From Leptospirales bacterium (GTDB lineage Bacteria; Spirochaetota; Leptospiria; Leptospirales; Leptospiraceae), in assembly GCA_013297885.1 (NCBI GenBank), contig JAAFIR010000024.1, positions 1-64,000 of the forward strand: 64,000 bases of DNA, written 5' to 3'. Under the pieces are notes generated by a model. It was not told the DNA's origin. It made no database searches and saw nothing but the letters and a program-made list of their open reading frames with translations. Made by a program: the position numbers and the translations under genes. Shown piece after piece: positions 8,751 through 17,849 of this stretch. How positions within the stretch are numbered: the first letter of the stretch is position 1; each line of letters opens with the position of its first letter.

Positions 8751-10247
8751 TTAGAATCTTAAATTATAACCAAAACTTACCCAGAATAAATGTCTAACTA
8801 TATCTTGGTTTTGGTATTGACCTTTTAAATAACTTTTTACAGCTCCTGAAGTATCTAAACCATCAATTGCAGTATAAACTGCAGTGTTCACAGGACCATA
8901 AAGTTTTGAAGGGTCAGCAGTTTTTCCATCATAAGCAGATCTGTTTGGTTGAGTTTGACTACCTTGTGAAAGAGGGAAAAAGAATTGGTCGTTATCATAC
9001 ATATGTAAATCAGGTCTGTAAGCATTGTTTACACTTACAAAAAAATCACCAAACAAAAATCTTAAATTGGTAGTTGCATCATAAAAACCAGATTTTTGTT
9101 CAACTGTGTTGTTTACATATTTGTATCCTAAATTGAACATAGGTTGGATTCTAAAAAACTTTTCTTCAAAAAATGTATGAGACATGGAATAAGCTAAATA
9201 ATGTCCCCCAGCATAGATGGAACTGAAATCAAAAGAAGCTTGAGTATAGAGAGAAAATGTAGGTTTGATTACTCTTTGTAAAAATGGCAGTCCATAAATG
9301 ATAAAATATTCATCCCAAGAGTATTTTGCATTTTTATCCAATTGGTAATAATACCAAATACCCCATGTTATATCTCCAAATTTTTTGTTTTGAAAATTGT
9401 ATGCAAAAGTAGTGAAAACACCATCAGTTCTAGCCATACCATTTTTTTCTTTTTGGAATCCTACTTTTCTTGGATCAACAAAAGCACCATCAGGGTTTGA
9501 GCAACCAAGAGTTGAATCAGCAACACATTTATTATTATTAATGTTGTTAAATGGATCATAAAAAAAACCAACATTATTAAAATTATTTACAGATGGATCA
9601 TTTGCAATTAAACCTTGTTTGTATGCAAAAGCATTTGGATCTATTGCAGGTCCACCAGAAAATGCTTGAAGTCTCATGTCAGAGTCTCTGTCTGCTCTAC
9701 CGACTAAGGGGAAGTTGCCCCAAAGTTCCATGTACAAACCTTTTACTGGAGCATTAACTCTCAAGTTTGGTTGAAATGCCCAGTATTGTTCTGTTCCTTT
9801 GTATTGAGTATTATTTCTGCGAGCGAGATATTCACCACCATAAGAATTTCCTCTCCATATAAAGTCTGATACCACTTCAGTTGTGAGTTCAATGGATGCG
9901 TCATCTTCAGCTTTTGGTAGATTGGCTGTGGACTTAGTGTCAGCTGTTTTTACTGCAGGAGCAGGGGCTGGATTGTTTGGAGTATTTGATTCAGTTGAAG
10001 GAGCAGGAGTAGTGTTATTAGAAGGAGTAGTTCCTGTTCCTGGTTCACGTATATTATCATCTTTTTCAGCGGATTCTAATTCAGTATTCCTAATTACTTG
10101 TGCAACATCATTTTCGTCTCTATAAACAACATAAGACTCGGTTTGTTCAATAATTTTACCATAAAGCTTCTTGCCATTTTTTAGTTTAAATGTATCTGCT
10201 TGAATTGTAAATAATAATGTACTAAAAGCTATGAAGAATAATTTCAT
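8751..10247 (-). CDS. outer-membrane beta-barrel protein with N-terminal SH3-like segment
   Basis: A 498-residue protein with a signal peptide (MKLFFIAFSTLLFTIQA). It is followed by a short DTFKLKNGKKLYGKIIEQ segment typical of small SH3/Sm-like domains in exported proteins, then a Thr/Pro/Ala-rich linker (about 65-110). The rest is barrel-like, with alternating aromatic strands (VVSDFIWRGNSYGG, ITWGIWYYYQL), and ends on Phe (FGYNLRF) as barrel proteins do for BAM recognition. The VSDFIWRG start resembles Gcw_chp/TorF-type porins, but I would not name a substrate. It stands alone; its stop codon is beside element B. Confidence 0.65.
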   Translation of the reverse strand: MKLFFIAFSTLLFTIQADTFKLKNGKKLYGKIIEQTESYVVYRDENDVAQVIRNTELESAEKDDNIREPGTGTTPSNNTTPAPSTESNTPNNPAPAPAVKTADTKSTANLPKAEDDASIELTTEVVSDFIWRGNSYGGEYLARRNNTQYKGTEQYWAFQPNLRVNAPVKGLYMELWGNFPLVGRADRDSDMRLQAFSGGPAIDPNAFAYKQGLIANDPSVNNFNNVGFFYDPFNNINNNKCVADSTLGCSNPDGAFVDPRKVGFQKEKNGMARTDGVFTTFAYNFQNKKFGDITWGIWYYYQLDKNAKYSWDEYFIIYGLPFLQRVIKPTFSLYTQASFDFSSIYAGGHYLAYSMSHTFFEEKFFRIQPMFNLGYKYVNNTVEQKSGFYDATTNLRFLFGDFFVSVNNAYRPDLHMYDNDQFFFPLSQGSQTQPNRSAYDGKTADPSKLYGPVNTAVYTAIDGLDTSGAVKSYLKGQYQNQDIVRHLFWVSFGYNLRF

Positions 10248-10349
10248 TAGAGCCTTCCCAAAAAATTTGTTTTAGTAAAAAAAAACCTCAAAAAAAAGCA
10301 ATAATTTTTTTACAAATTAATACTTTTATTAGTCTAAACAAATAATAAT

Positions 10350-10745
10350 TTATTTAAAAGCTTCATTCGCAAGTTTATCAGCTACTTTATTTTTTTCTCG
10401 TTTAACATGAATTAGCTGTAAGTTCTCTAAATCTTTTTTTAAATTCAAAACTTGTTCTTTAATTTTTTGTAGTTCAGTATTTTTAGTTTTGTATTCACCT
10501 TTAAATTGTTTTACAACTAATTCAGAATCCATATAAACTTTTGATTCTAAAATATTTCTTCTAACCAATTCTTCAACTAACCGTAATAATGATGTCCATT
10601 CAGCAATATTATTTGTTGCATGTCCAATTTTTTCTGAAACTTGAAACAAAATTTCTTTTTCTGTTTCATCTACATAACAAATAATTCCAATTGAAGCTGG
10701 TCCCGGATTTCCTTTTGAAGCTCCATCTAAATAAGCAACTTTCAA
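10350..10745 (-). CDS. ribonuclease HI family protein
   Basis: A 131-residue protein with an RNase H fold. The four acidic catalytic positions appear as Asp7 ([12 protein letters not shown]), Glu48 (ATNNIAEW), Asp73 ([10 protein letters not shown]) and an Asp near 124 ([10 protein letters not shown]). Such enzymes cleave the RNA strand of RNA-DNA hybrids. The [10 protein letters not shown] form is typical of the short RnhA-like/archaeal-type branch, so I withhold rnhA. Its start overlaps the stop of the chemotaxis receptor by 4 nt, so the two are co-translated, an odd pairing that is probably not functional. Confidence 0.88.
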   Translation of the reverse strand: MKVAYLDGASKGNPGPASIGIICYVDETEKEILFQVSEKIGHATNNIAEWTSLLRLVEELVRRNILESKVYMDSELVVKQFKGEYKTKNTELQKIKEQVLNLKKDLENLQLIHVKREKNKVADKLANEAFK

Positions 10746-12313
10746 GTCTGGTTTAAACCTTGTTTTAAGTTTTCAGAAATATGACCAAGTAGCTCTGTGT
10801 TTTCTTCTAATATACTTGCTGTCATAGTGAGTTCAGTTGAACTATTGAGAACTTTTTCTAAAGAACTAAAAATTTCATTACTCAAATTTTTTTGAGAAAA
10901 AGTAACTTTTTCTAAAATATTTGTATTGTCTGAAATATCTTTTGTTTCTGATAAAACAGTTTGGATCATTTCCATTTCGACTTTAATTTTTTCTTCCATT
11001 TCTTTTAGAACCAAGACAATATTTCTAATTCCAGAAATAATTTCACCAGTTCCTTTTGCAACCGTTTGTATATTTGAATAAGATTGGATTGTTGCTTGGT
11101 TCATATTCGCTACGAATACGCCAATTTCATTTGAGTTTCTTCCTGTCATTTCTGCAAGTTTTGCTACTTCTTCTGCAACTACTGTAAAACCTTTTCCTGC
11201 TTCTGAATATCTTGCTGCTTCAATGGCAGCGTTAAGAGCAAGTAAATTGGTTTGTTTAGAAATTCCATTTATTATATTTACTGATTTTGCAACTTGTAAA
11301 GATAAATCTTTTAAATTTTCAATTTGAGAAATAGTGAGCTTCAAATCACTTTCAATTTTAGTAGCTTTAGTTAAAATTTTATCCCCTTCAAAAAAAACTT
11401 TTTGATAAGAATTTTCAGTTTCATTTAAAGTATCATTCAAACTAGAAATTGAATTAGAATTTTTTTTGACTACAACTTTCTGAGTATCACTAATCTGATG
11501 AAGAGAGCTAGTATTTTCAACTGATTCAGAAACAAACTTTCGAATATTGTCTAGATTTGTTTTTTGAACTTTATTTAATTTTAAATTTGAACTTACAACT
11601 TGTTCCATATTATTTGATACTAAATTTAATTCACTAATTGCAGTATTCGATTTTTTTATAAAAAGTTTTAAATTTTCTGATTGTTCAGTTTTAATTTGTA
11701 CACTTTGAATTTGTTCATCAACTAAATTTCTAACATATTTTGTACATGTATGTGCAGCAATTGCAAATGCAAATAAAAATAATGAGTTGATTATTATTCC
11801 GGAAGCAGTGATTTTAACTAATTCATCAGATTTTATGGAATTCACTTTTAACATTGTTAATATTGAAATTAATAAATAAACAATGAGAGCTCCAACAGAA
11901 GAAAAAAAAACAAACCTTGGTGAAAATCGAAGTAAAGCTGAAGTAATTAAAATAAAAAATATTCCAAAAAGTGCTGGGCTTCTAAATGCTACAGCAACTT
12001 CAGTTTTGGTTTCAAATCTTAGATAACCACTTAGTACGATAACAAAACCCACGTATTCTAAAATCATAGAATAGTATTTAAAAGATAAATTTAATTTAGG
12101 TTTTTTTAAATTATAAACTGTCAAAAAAACTGAAACAACATAAAGCGAAATTCCAAATACAAAGTTCCCAAGTATTCTTGGAACTTCATTCTTTGCTAAA
12201 ATCCCAACTATAACAGCTAAAACATAGACAGAAACTAAAAATAATCTTAAATAAAGAGAAGCTCTTTCACCTTTTATTTCTAACAAAAATCTTTCATTGG
12301 AAGTATTCATCAA
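10742..12313 (-). CDS. methyl-accepting chemotaxis protein
   Basis: A 523-residue receptor. About six hydrophobic segments fill residues 20-195, with no large periplasmic sensor, so sensing is probably inside the membrane or through a partner. A coiled-coil signalling domain follows, with the conserved hairpin tip [20 protein letters not shown] and then [16 protein letters not shown] (about 350-390), the contact site for CheA/CheW. It should feed the flagellar chemotaxis pathway. It is divergent from the WG-repeat lipoprotein across 130 bp. Confidence 0.93.
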   Translation of the reverse strand: MMNTSNERFLLEIKGERASLYLRLFLVSVYVLAVIVGILAKNEVPRILGNFVFGISLYVVSVFLTVYNLKKPKLNLSFKYYSMILEYVGFVIVLSGYLRFETKTEVAVAFRSPALFGIFFILITSALLRFSPRFVFFSSVGALIVYLLISILTMLKVNSIKSDELVKITASGIIINSLFLFAFAIAAHTCTKYVRNLVDEQIQSVQIKTEQSENLKLFIKKSNTAISELNLVSNNMEQVVSSNLKLNKVQKTNLDNIRKFVSESVENTSSLHQISDTQKVVVKKNSNSISSLNDTLNETENSYQKVFFEGDKILTKATKIESDLKLTISQIENLKDLSLQVAKSVNIINGISKQTNLLALNAAIEAARYSEAGKGFTVVAEEVAKLAEMTGRNSNEIGVFVANMNQATIQSYSNIQTVAKGTGEIISGIRNIVLVLKEMEEKIKVEMEMIQTVLSETKDISDNTNILEKVTFSQKNLSNEIFSSLEKVLNSSTELTMTASILEENTELLGHISENLKQGLNQT

Positions 12314-12443
12314 ATAGTTATCTAAACAGTTATACTTAAAAGTATTTTAAAATCGTCAAAATAAAATTCTTTTATTGATGAAAATTGTTTAAGACAGATT
12401 AATTAAAAATGAAATTCTGGTTTAAAAATTATAGGTTAAACTC

Positions 12444-13613
12444 ATGAGATTCAAATTAAACTTATTCAGCATTATTCTTTTTTTAATGATTGCTTGTAAA
12501 ACTCCAAAACCCATCATTTCTCAACCAAATAATGAAAATGAAACAAACAACTCTCTAGAGAGTGAAGAATCTTATTCTGAAGTAACAAGTATTTTAAAAA
12601 TGGAACCTGAAACTAAATGGGTTGCTATAAGTGAAAAAATAAAATTTAAAATCGAACCCAAATTTATTTATATTGAATCATTCCAAGATAAACTAGCTTT
12701 TGCAAAAATTCAAGATAAGAAAAATTTAAAAGATGGTTATATTGATCAAGAAGGAAATTTTCGAATTCTGACTAATTATGATTATCCTAATTTTTCATTT
12801 AACTTTGGTTTGGCGAAAGTAGTAAAAAACAATAAAAAAGGATTTATTGATAAAAAAGGAAAAATAATCATTCCAATTCAATTTGAAGATGCTGGAGATT
12901 TTTTAGATCCAATTACTTGGTATAAAGAAAATGGAAAATATGGATTTATTGATACCACTGGAAAAAAAATTATTGCAGCAAAATATGATTATGTGGAAAA
13001 TTTTTCTGGTGAATTAGCATTAGTTTCTCAAAATAACAAATATGGTTTTATTGATAAAAATGGGAATATAAAAATCAAATTAGAATATGAAAAAGTAAAT
13101 TCGTTCAATGAAGGAGTTGCTTCAGTTAAACAAAATGGAAAGTATTTTTATATCACTGAATCAGGAAGAACTTCCTTAAAAGGAAAATTTGATCTTGCAG
13201 GGAATTTTTTTGGTGGATTAGCAAGAGTCAAAAAAGATGGAAAATTTGGTTATATCAATAAAAAAGGAAACTGGGTTCTAAGTCCAATTTTAGATGAAGT
13301 ATTTCATGATGCATATAATTTTAAAGAAGAAAGAGCTGTTTTTATAAAAGATGGAAAATATGGTTATCTTGATTTAAATGGAAAAGAAATTATAACTGCA
13401 AATTTTGATTTTGCTGATTCGTTTAACAATGGTTTGGCTGTGGTTGAAATAAATCAAAAAGTAGGTTATATCAATCGTTTTGGCGAATTTGTAATTAAAC
13501 CACAATTTGAAAACGGAGAATCTTTATCTGAAGGAATGATTATTGTCAAAAAAAATGGCTTTTTTGGTGTGATTAAGCTAGAAGACTTTGCGTCAGAAGT
13601 AAAACTTAAATGA
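12444..13613 (+). CDS. WG-repeat lipoprotein
   Basis: A 389-residue protein with a lipoprotein signal (core FSIILFLMIAC, Cys18). The rest is about eight tandem WG-type repeats of about 40 residues with the pattern KxGFIDxxGKxIIxxxFDxxxxFxxGLAxV (for example NKKGFIDKKGKIIIPIQFED and GKYGFIDTTGKKIIAAKYD). WG repeats form beta-propeller-like or solenoid structures; the ligand is unknown. The TGATTA junction makes its stop overlap the next gene by 4 nt. Confidence 0.88.
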   Translation: MRFKLNLFSIILFLMIACKTPKPIISQPNNENETNNSLESEESYSEVTSILKMEPETKWVAISEKIKFKIEPKFIYIESFQDKLAFAKIQDKKNLKDGYIDQEGNFRILTNYDYPNFSFNFGLAKVVKNNKKGFIDKKGKIIIPIQFEDAGDFLDPITWYKENGKYGFIDTTGKKIIAAKYDYVENFSGELALVSQNNKYGFIDKNGNIKIKLEYEKVNSFNEGVASVKQNGKYFYITESGRTSLKGKFDLAGNFFGGLARVKKDGKFGYINKKGNWVLSPILDEVFHDAYNFKEERAVFIKDGKYGYLDLNGKEIITANFDFADSFNNGLAVVEINQKVGYINRFGEFVIKPQFENGESLSEGMIIVKKNGFFGVIKLEDFASEVKLK

Positions 13614-13978
13614 TTATTGAAATAGATAATTTAGTTTCTAAACTTTCAAAAGTCCAAGAAATTTGGAAATCTTATTTATATGTTAAATATGCCAACTTAA
13701 GTAGAGATCGAATTCCTGAAGAAGATTTGGAAGAGTTAACAAAACATTTTGTTAAACTATCTTTTGCTAAAGATGAAATGGATTTTAAATTTTTTTTTAA
13801 AGAATTAGAATTGATTTTAACAGAATCAGATTTTGAAAAAGAATTTTTTTTTACAGAAACTTTTGTAAAAAAAATAATTTTATTTTCGAATTGGACAGAA
13901 CTTGATATTTATAATAGATTTCAAAAATATTTTGGTGAGAATACAAAAGACTTATTTATGGATTTAATAAAGGTCTAA
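13610..13978 (+). CDS. hypothetical protein
   Basis: A 122-residue soluble, mostly helical protein with many Lys, Glu and Phe. No signal peptide and no family recognised. It is coupled to the WG-repeat lipoprotein by a 4-nt overlap. Its 3' end overlaps the convergent glycosyltransferase gene by 23 bp, which suggests both stops are real because neither frame is disrupted. Confidence 0.55.
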   Translation: MIIEIDNLVSKLSKVQEIWKSYLYVKYANLSRDRIPEEDLEELTKHFVKLSFAKDEMDFKFFFKELELILTESDFEKEFFFTETFVKKIILFSNWTELDIYNRFQKYFGENTKDLFMDLIKV

Positions 13979-14690
13979 ATTTTTTTTCTGCTTTGTAAAA
14001 AGTTTCTAAATAGTATTTAAATCTTTTTCTTTTTTTATCTAAGTCTTCTCCAAAACTTCTATCATCTGTTATATAAATTTTATCAACAGCTAATTCTTCT
14101 ATTAAAAGTTGATTAAATTTAGCATATGACCAAAATTCAAGAGGGAATGAATAACCATTTTCTGAAAAAGAATTTTGTTTTAGTCTGCTAACTTTATATC
14201 TTTTAAAACCACAAAAACTATCTGTTAAATTCCAAGAGTATTTTTTGTTTAATTTAAAAGTGATTCTTTTATTTATTTCAACTCTATCAACTGGTGGTTT
14301 TATTCCTAGCGATTTTGATTCAAGTTTATATCTACTTCCGCTTACAACATCGATTTCAAAATTAAAATCTCTAAATCGAATTAAATCTTTAGGTTGGTGT
14401 TGTTCATCACAGTCCATCGTAATTAAATATTCATGCTTATTCTGAATAGCAAATTCAAAACCATGAATCATAGAAGAGCCATATCCAGAATTTTTCTCTT
14501 TGTGAGAAATTAAAATTTCGGGATTATTAGATTTTATTTTATCCAAAATTTTTTTTGAATTATCAGTTGATCCGTCATTTACAAAAAGTAAATCTGCCCA
14601 TGAATTCGAAATTGGATTTGTTTCATCAAAAACTTTTTCTATTACTTCTTCTTCGTTAAAAACAGGAATTAGAATTAAAAATTTCTTCAT
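13956..14690 (-). CDS. family 2 glycosyltransferase
   Basis: A 244-residue GT-A fold enzyme. The N-terminal strand LILIPVFNEEEVIEKV and the FVNDGSTDNSKKIL loop bind the nucleotide sugar. TMDCDEQHQPKDLIRF supplies the metal-binding DxD-type site. The closest pattern is dolichyl-phosphate-mannose-synthase-like enzymes that move a sugar to a lipid carrier, but there are no C-terminal membrane helices. Its start overlaps the sensor kinase stop by 1 nt. Confidence 0.85.
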   Translation of the reverse strand: MKKFLILIPVFNEEEVIEKVFDETNPISNSWADLLFVNDGSTDNSKKILDKIKSNNPEILISHKEKNSGYGSSMIHGFEFAIQNKHEYLITMDCDEQHQPKDLIRFRDFNFEIDVVSGSRYKLESKSLGIKPPVDRVEINKRITFKLNKKYSWNLTDSFCGFKRYKVSRLKQNSFSENGYSFPLEFWSYAKFNQLLIEELAVDKIYITDDRSFGEDLDKKRKRFKYYLETFYKAEKKFRPLLNP

Positions 14691-15739
14691 TAAAGAATCG
14701 GAATTAAAATTGAAAATTCACTTCCTTTATTAACTTCAGACTCAACATAAATTTTACCTTGAAGAATTTCCAAATATTTTTTTGCAATACATAGGCTTCG
14801 AGGATTTTCTGAATTAATTGCTATTTTTTTTGAAAAATCAACTAAATCTTCATCAAAAATTTTTGATAATTTTTGATTATTAATTCCAATTCCAGTATCA
14901 GCGAAAATAATTTTAATTGAATTATCTTGAACTTTTGCTTCTACTTTGATTTTTCCTTTTTCAGTATATTTAATTGAATTATCAATTACAAAAGAAAAAA
15001 CTTGGGTGAGTAAAGTTTCATTAGCTAAAATATAAATTGAATCAGTAGGTAAACTAAACTCAAAAGATAATTTTTTTGAGCTAGCTATTGCTTGAAAAAA
15101 TACTAAATCTTCTCTTAAAGCTTTTATTACATCAATTTTTTGGATATAGAAATTTTCTAGTTCATCAGCTTCTGCAATTTTTCGAAAAATATCTAGAATT
15201 CTAAATACTTTGTTAAATGTTTTATTTTGTTGTGTAAATAGATTTTGCAGATTTTTTGCTTCTTTTTCTTGTTCAATTTGTAATGAATTTAAAACCAACT
15301 CTTGTAAATTTTCTCTTATATGTAAATCGTAATTTTCTATAAAATTTCTTTTAACTTGGTTAAGAATTTCTTGGAAACTTTTTTGAAGAAGTTCTTTTAC
15401 TTCAGCATAAGTGCTAGTTAAATCGCCTAAACATAGAATTTTATCTACAGAATGGAATAGTAAAAAATTCACTCTTAAAATTAAATCTGATTTAGATTTA
15501 AAAGAAATGAATATTGATTGTTCTTCTAAAAAAGTTCCTCTAAGAATGATGTCATCAATAGCTGAATATCTTTCTGATTCTTGGTACACAAATTGGAATA
15601 AATTAATTCCTATAATTTCAGAATCTTTATATCCTAATAGATCTAATAAATTTTTATTTAATTCTAATATTTTCCCATTTTTCTGAATAACTAAAATTGC
15701 TTGTTTGGTATTAGAAAAAAAATCATTTAAATTTAACAT
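14690..15739 (-). CDS. PAS-domain sensor histidine kinase, soluble
   Basis: A 349-residue protein without membrane helices. Residues 10-110 are a PAS domain (AILVIQKNGKILELNKN, LLGYKDSEIIGINLFQFV). A helical region of about 120-215 holds a possible but degenerate phospho-acceptor (YDLHIRENLQELV) instead of the usual H-E/D-x-x-[TN]-P. The C-terminal HATPase has an N box (FVIDNSIKYTEKG) and a G1 box (FADTGIGINNQKL). Whether it autophosphorylates is uncertain. It lies 46 nt after the MlaD-like gene. No response regulator is nearby. Confidence 0.75.
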   Translation of the reverse strand: MLNLNDFFSNTKQAILVIQKNGKILELNKNLLDLLGYKDSEIIGINLFQFVYQESERYSAIDDIILRGTFLEEQSIFISFKSKSDLILRVNFLLFHSVDKILCLGDLTSTYAEVKELLQKSFQEILNQVKRNFIENYDLHIRENLQELVLNSLQIEQEKEAKNLQNLFTQQNKTFNKVFRILDIFRKIAEADELENFYIQKIDVIKALREDLVFFQAIASSKKLSFEFSLPTDSIYILANETLLTQVFSFVIDNSIKYTEKGKIKVEAKVQDNSIKIIFADTGIGINNQKLSKIFDEDLVDFSKKIAINSENPRSLCIAKKYLEILQGKIYVESEVNKGSEFSILIPIL

Positions 15740-15785
15740 ATTAATTAAACTACTTTTTAAATATAAGAGCTTTGTAAAGTTTGTT

Positions 15786-16565
15786 TTAGTTTTTATTTAC
15801 TGAATCAAATAATTGTCTATACAATATTAATGAAAAAGGTATAAAAATAGTATCTGCTTCTCGTGCTGACTCTTGAAATCTTCTGAATTCTCTTAAAGTA
15901 AGTTTTGCATCATAAGTTGTCTCATCCAAAAAAATATAAGCAGTATCTTCATTTAAAAATTTGGGAATTGTTCCGTTTGTGCTATTTAACTTATATGAAA
16001 TTTCTTTTAAATTTATAATCGTGCTTCTTAAATCTTTTTCATTTTCTTTTAGAGTATTATTTGCAGCTGCAAAAAAATCATCATAATATTTTCCAGTTGG
16101 AGATTTTTTTGAACCATATTCATTTGGAGTATAAGTTGGATTAAATGAACCAGCTATTTCTTTTGATTCATTTCCTGGATTAATATCTATAGTTCGATTT
16201 GAAAAAGCGGTTTTTGATTTGAATTTAATTTCATAGTTATCCCAAAGTGTAATTGGTTCTTTAACTGCAATTATCAATTCAATAGCAGTTTCTTTACCTG
16301 GTTCTAAAAGTCTTTTATCTGGAACAAGATTTGAATCAATTTTATTAATTTCTTTTATAAGACCAAATTTTGTACCAAGAAGATAAACTTCTTGTCCTTC
16401 TTTAATTCCATCAGTTCTAGAAAAATACATTCTCATTTTATAAGGATATTCTTTTTCTGTATTTGTTTTTTCAACAATTGTTACTTGGAATAAAAAAATT
16501 AGGAAACTAAAAAAAAGGATTCCAACTAAAATTTCTTTCATATATCCTATGAATTCGTTTAACAA
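15786..16565 (-). CDS. MlaD/MCE-domain protein
   Basis: A 259-residue protein with one N-terminal membrane helix (KEILVGILFFSFLIFLFQV) and an MCE domain (YFSRTDGIKEGQEVYLLGTK, then FGLIKEINKI). A helical tail follows. MCE proteins form hexameric rings or tubes that carry phospholipids between inner and outer membranes, with an MlaE permease and an MlaF ATPase. The only MlaE in the window is at 24219-25346; no MlaF is seen. It is divergent from rsmI. Confidence 0.78.
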   Translation of the reverse strand: MLNEFIGYMKEILVGILFFSFLIFLFQVTIVEKTNTEKEYPYKMRMYFSRTDGIKEGQEVYLLGTKFGLIKEINKIDSNLVPDKRLLEPGKETAIELIIAVKEPITLWDNYEIKFKSKTAFSNRTIDINPGNESKEIAGSFNPTYTPNEYGSKKSPTGKYYDDFFAAANNTLKENEKDLRSTIINLKEISYKLNSTNGTIPKFLNEDTAYIFLDETTYDAKLTLREFRRFQESAREADTIFIPFSLILYRQLFDSVNKN

Positions 16566-16659
16566 ATTTGTTCAATAATTTTTTTCTTGTTAAAATTTAA
16601 GATAGTATAAATTTAATTCTACTAACTTAAGTTGCATAAAAAAAGTTTATAAAATAAAA

Positions 16660-17328
16660 ATGAATTCAATATTATATATAGTTTCAGTTCCAATCGGAAA
16701 TAACAAAGATATTTCTATGAATGCAATTGAAAAATTAGCAATGGCAGATTTAATCATTGGTGAAGAATATAAGGAGACGTCTAAACTATTAAGACTAAAT
16801 GGATTAGAAAAACCTTTTGAACTTTTAAATGAACATTCAACTCATGATGAAATTGATGAGTTAGTAAAAAAAATTATTAATTCAAGAATTACTTGTCTGG
16901 TTTCTGATTCTGGAACACCTTCAATTGAAGATCCTGGTGAAGCATTAATCAATATCTGCCTCCGTAAAGGGGTTGGACTTAAAATTATACCTGGAGCAAC
17001 AGCACTAGCTTCAGCTCTTGCACTTTCTGGATTCAAAGTAAGTCCTTTTACATTTGTTGGATTTTTAGATAGGGATGAAAAAAGAAGAAGAGAAGAATTA
17101 ATTAAATATTTTTCTTATCAGCACACTTTAGTATTTTATGAAACACCATATCGTTATAAAAAAGTAATTCAGGAAATGGCAAAAATCTCAAAACGAGATT
17201 ATAGAATTTTTTTGGGGTTAAATTTAACAGCTGATGATGAAATTCAAGTGAGAGGAACTTTAAAAGAAGTTGCACAAAAAATGGAGAATCTACCTAAAGC
17301 CCCACCTGTAATTGTAATTGAGATTTAG
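16660..17328 (+). CDS. rsmI: 16S rRNA 2'-O-methyltransferase, RsmI family
   Basis: A 222-residue tetrapyrrole-methylase-fold enzyme. Motifs are LYIVSVPIGNNKDISMNAIE at the N terminus (usual form ATPIGNLxDIT), CLVSDSGTPSIEDPGEALI near 82-100, and IIPGATALASALALSGF near 109-125. RsmI 2'-O-methylates C1402 of 16S rRNA. It is shorter than typical RsmI (about 280 residues) because the C-terminal extension is missing, and ALALSGF replaces the common ALxxSG. Its last 35 bp overlap the convergent ferredoxin gene. Confidence 0.85.
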   Translation: MNSILYIVSVPIGNNKDISMNAIEKLAMADLIIGEEYKETSKLLRLNGLEKPFELLNEHSTHDEIDELVKKIINSRITCLVSDSGTPSIEDPGEALINICLRKGVGLKIIPGATALASALALSGFKVSPFTFVGFLDRDEKRRREELIKYFSYQHTLVFYETPYRYKKVIQEMAKISKRDYRIFLGLNLTADDEIQVRGTLKEVAQKMENLPKAPPVIVIEI

Positions 17329-17491
17329 TGTTTGTTTCACAATATTTTTTCATATCAATTAAACAAGCAGTGCAAGTCTCACCGGCATTTTTTTCTTTTG
17401 CAATTTGTTTATAGCTACAATTTTTATCTATTGATTCCCTCGAAATAGCTTCAAAATATACACCGCTACAATGACATTTATTCATATCCAT
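17294..17491 (-). CDS. Bfd-like [2Fe-2S] protein
   Basis: A 65-residue protein with four cysteines in the bacterioferritin-associated-ferredoxin pattern: KCHCSGV near the N terminus and ETCTACLIDM about 35 residues later. Bfd proteins pass electrons to bacterioferritin to release stored iron. A near-perfect Fur-type palindrome sits 13 nt before the start, so it is probably induced by iron shortage. No bacterioferritin gene is in the window. The 3' end overlaps rsmI. Confidence 0.75.
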   Translation of the reverse strand: MDMNKCHCSGVYFEAISRESIDKNCSYKQIAKEKNAGETCTACLIDMKKYCETNTKSQLQLQVGL

Positions 17492-17504
17492 TTTTTCAAT
17501 ATAC

Positions 17505-17519
17505 TGAGAATCGTTCTCA
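17505..17519 (-). promoter_or_regulatory. Fur-type operator upstream of the Bfd-like gene
   Basis: TGAGAATCGTTCTCA fits the 7-1-7 layout of Fur boxes (TGAtAAT-n-ATTaTCA). Arms TGAGAA and TTCTCA are perfect inverses and the position-7 pair is the only break. Its place just before the start codon would let a bound repressor block transcription or initiation. No other copy of this exact palindrome was noticed in the window. Confidence 0.6.
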
Positions 17520-17569
17520 AAGTCAAGATTTTTTTTCAGAATTTCCTAGTTTATTCTGGAGATTTAATG

Positions 17570-17679
17570 CGATAGAGATTCAAAATGTCGCTTTTGCGAG
17601 TGCGAAGCACCAGGCATTTTGAAGCTCGGGTCTGTTTTAGAAAAGATCCTTTTTCTACTTCTAAAATTGACATCGCCCA
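17570..17679 (+). repeat. structured dispersed element, copy C
   Basis: Outer stem GCGAT 17570-17574 / ATCGC 17673-17677, then CC. Inner stem GAG/CTC (GATAGAGATT ... GAAGCTCGG). Hairpin 1 pairs CAAAATG 17582-17588 with CATTTTG 17616-17622. Hairpin 2 pairs TTTTAGAA with TTCTAAAA. It lies between the divergent Bfd-like and ppa genes and is the most diverged copy in the box 1 tail. Confidence 0.75.
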
Positions 17680-17696
17680 TTAATAAATACTTAATA

Positions 17697-17731
17697 TAGG
17701 CATAAACCCCTAATTAGGGTTAATACCTATT
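17697..17731. promoter_or_regulatory. 35-bp imperfect palindrome upstream of ppa
   Basis: ATAGGcATaAACCC and GGGTTaATaCCTAT flank a CTAATTAG centre; 12 of the central bases (CCCTAATTAGGG) are perfectly symmetric. It is about 120 bp before the ppa start, in the 358-bp gap that otherwise holds the Fur box and copy C. It may be an operator for a dimeric regulator. It has no U-tract, so it is not a typical terminator. Confidence 0.45.
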
Positions 17732-17849
17732 GTAATAGAATAATTTTTATGTTAAGTTCAATTTAATTAAAGTCTGATAGTTAGGAGAAAGAAAAAACTA
17801 AAAAAGGAAATCTAATTTACAAATGGTTTTCAATTTTTAATTTGCTAGT

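Noticed and set aside
12314-12443. tRNA or small RNA in the 130-bp divergent gap
   Set aside because: No cloverleaf-compatible stems seen; looks like plain AT-rich promoter DNA.
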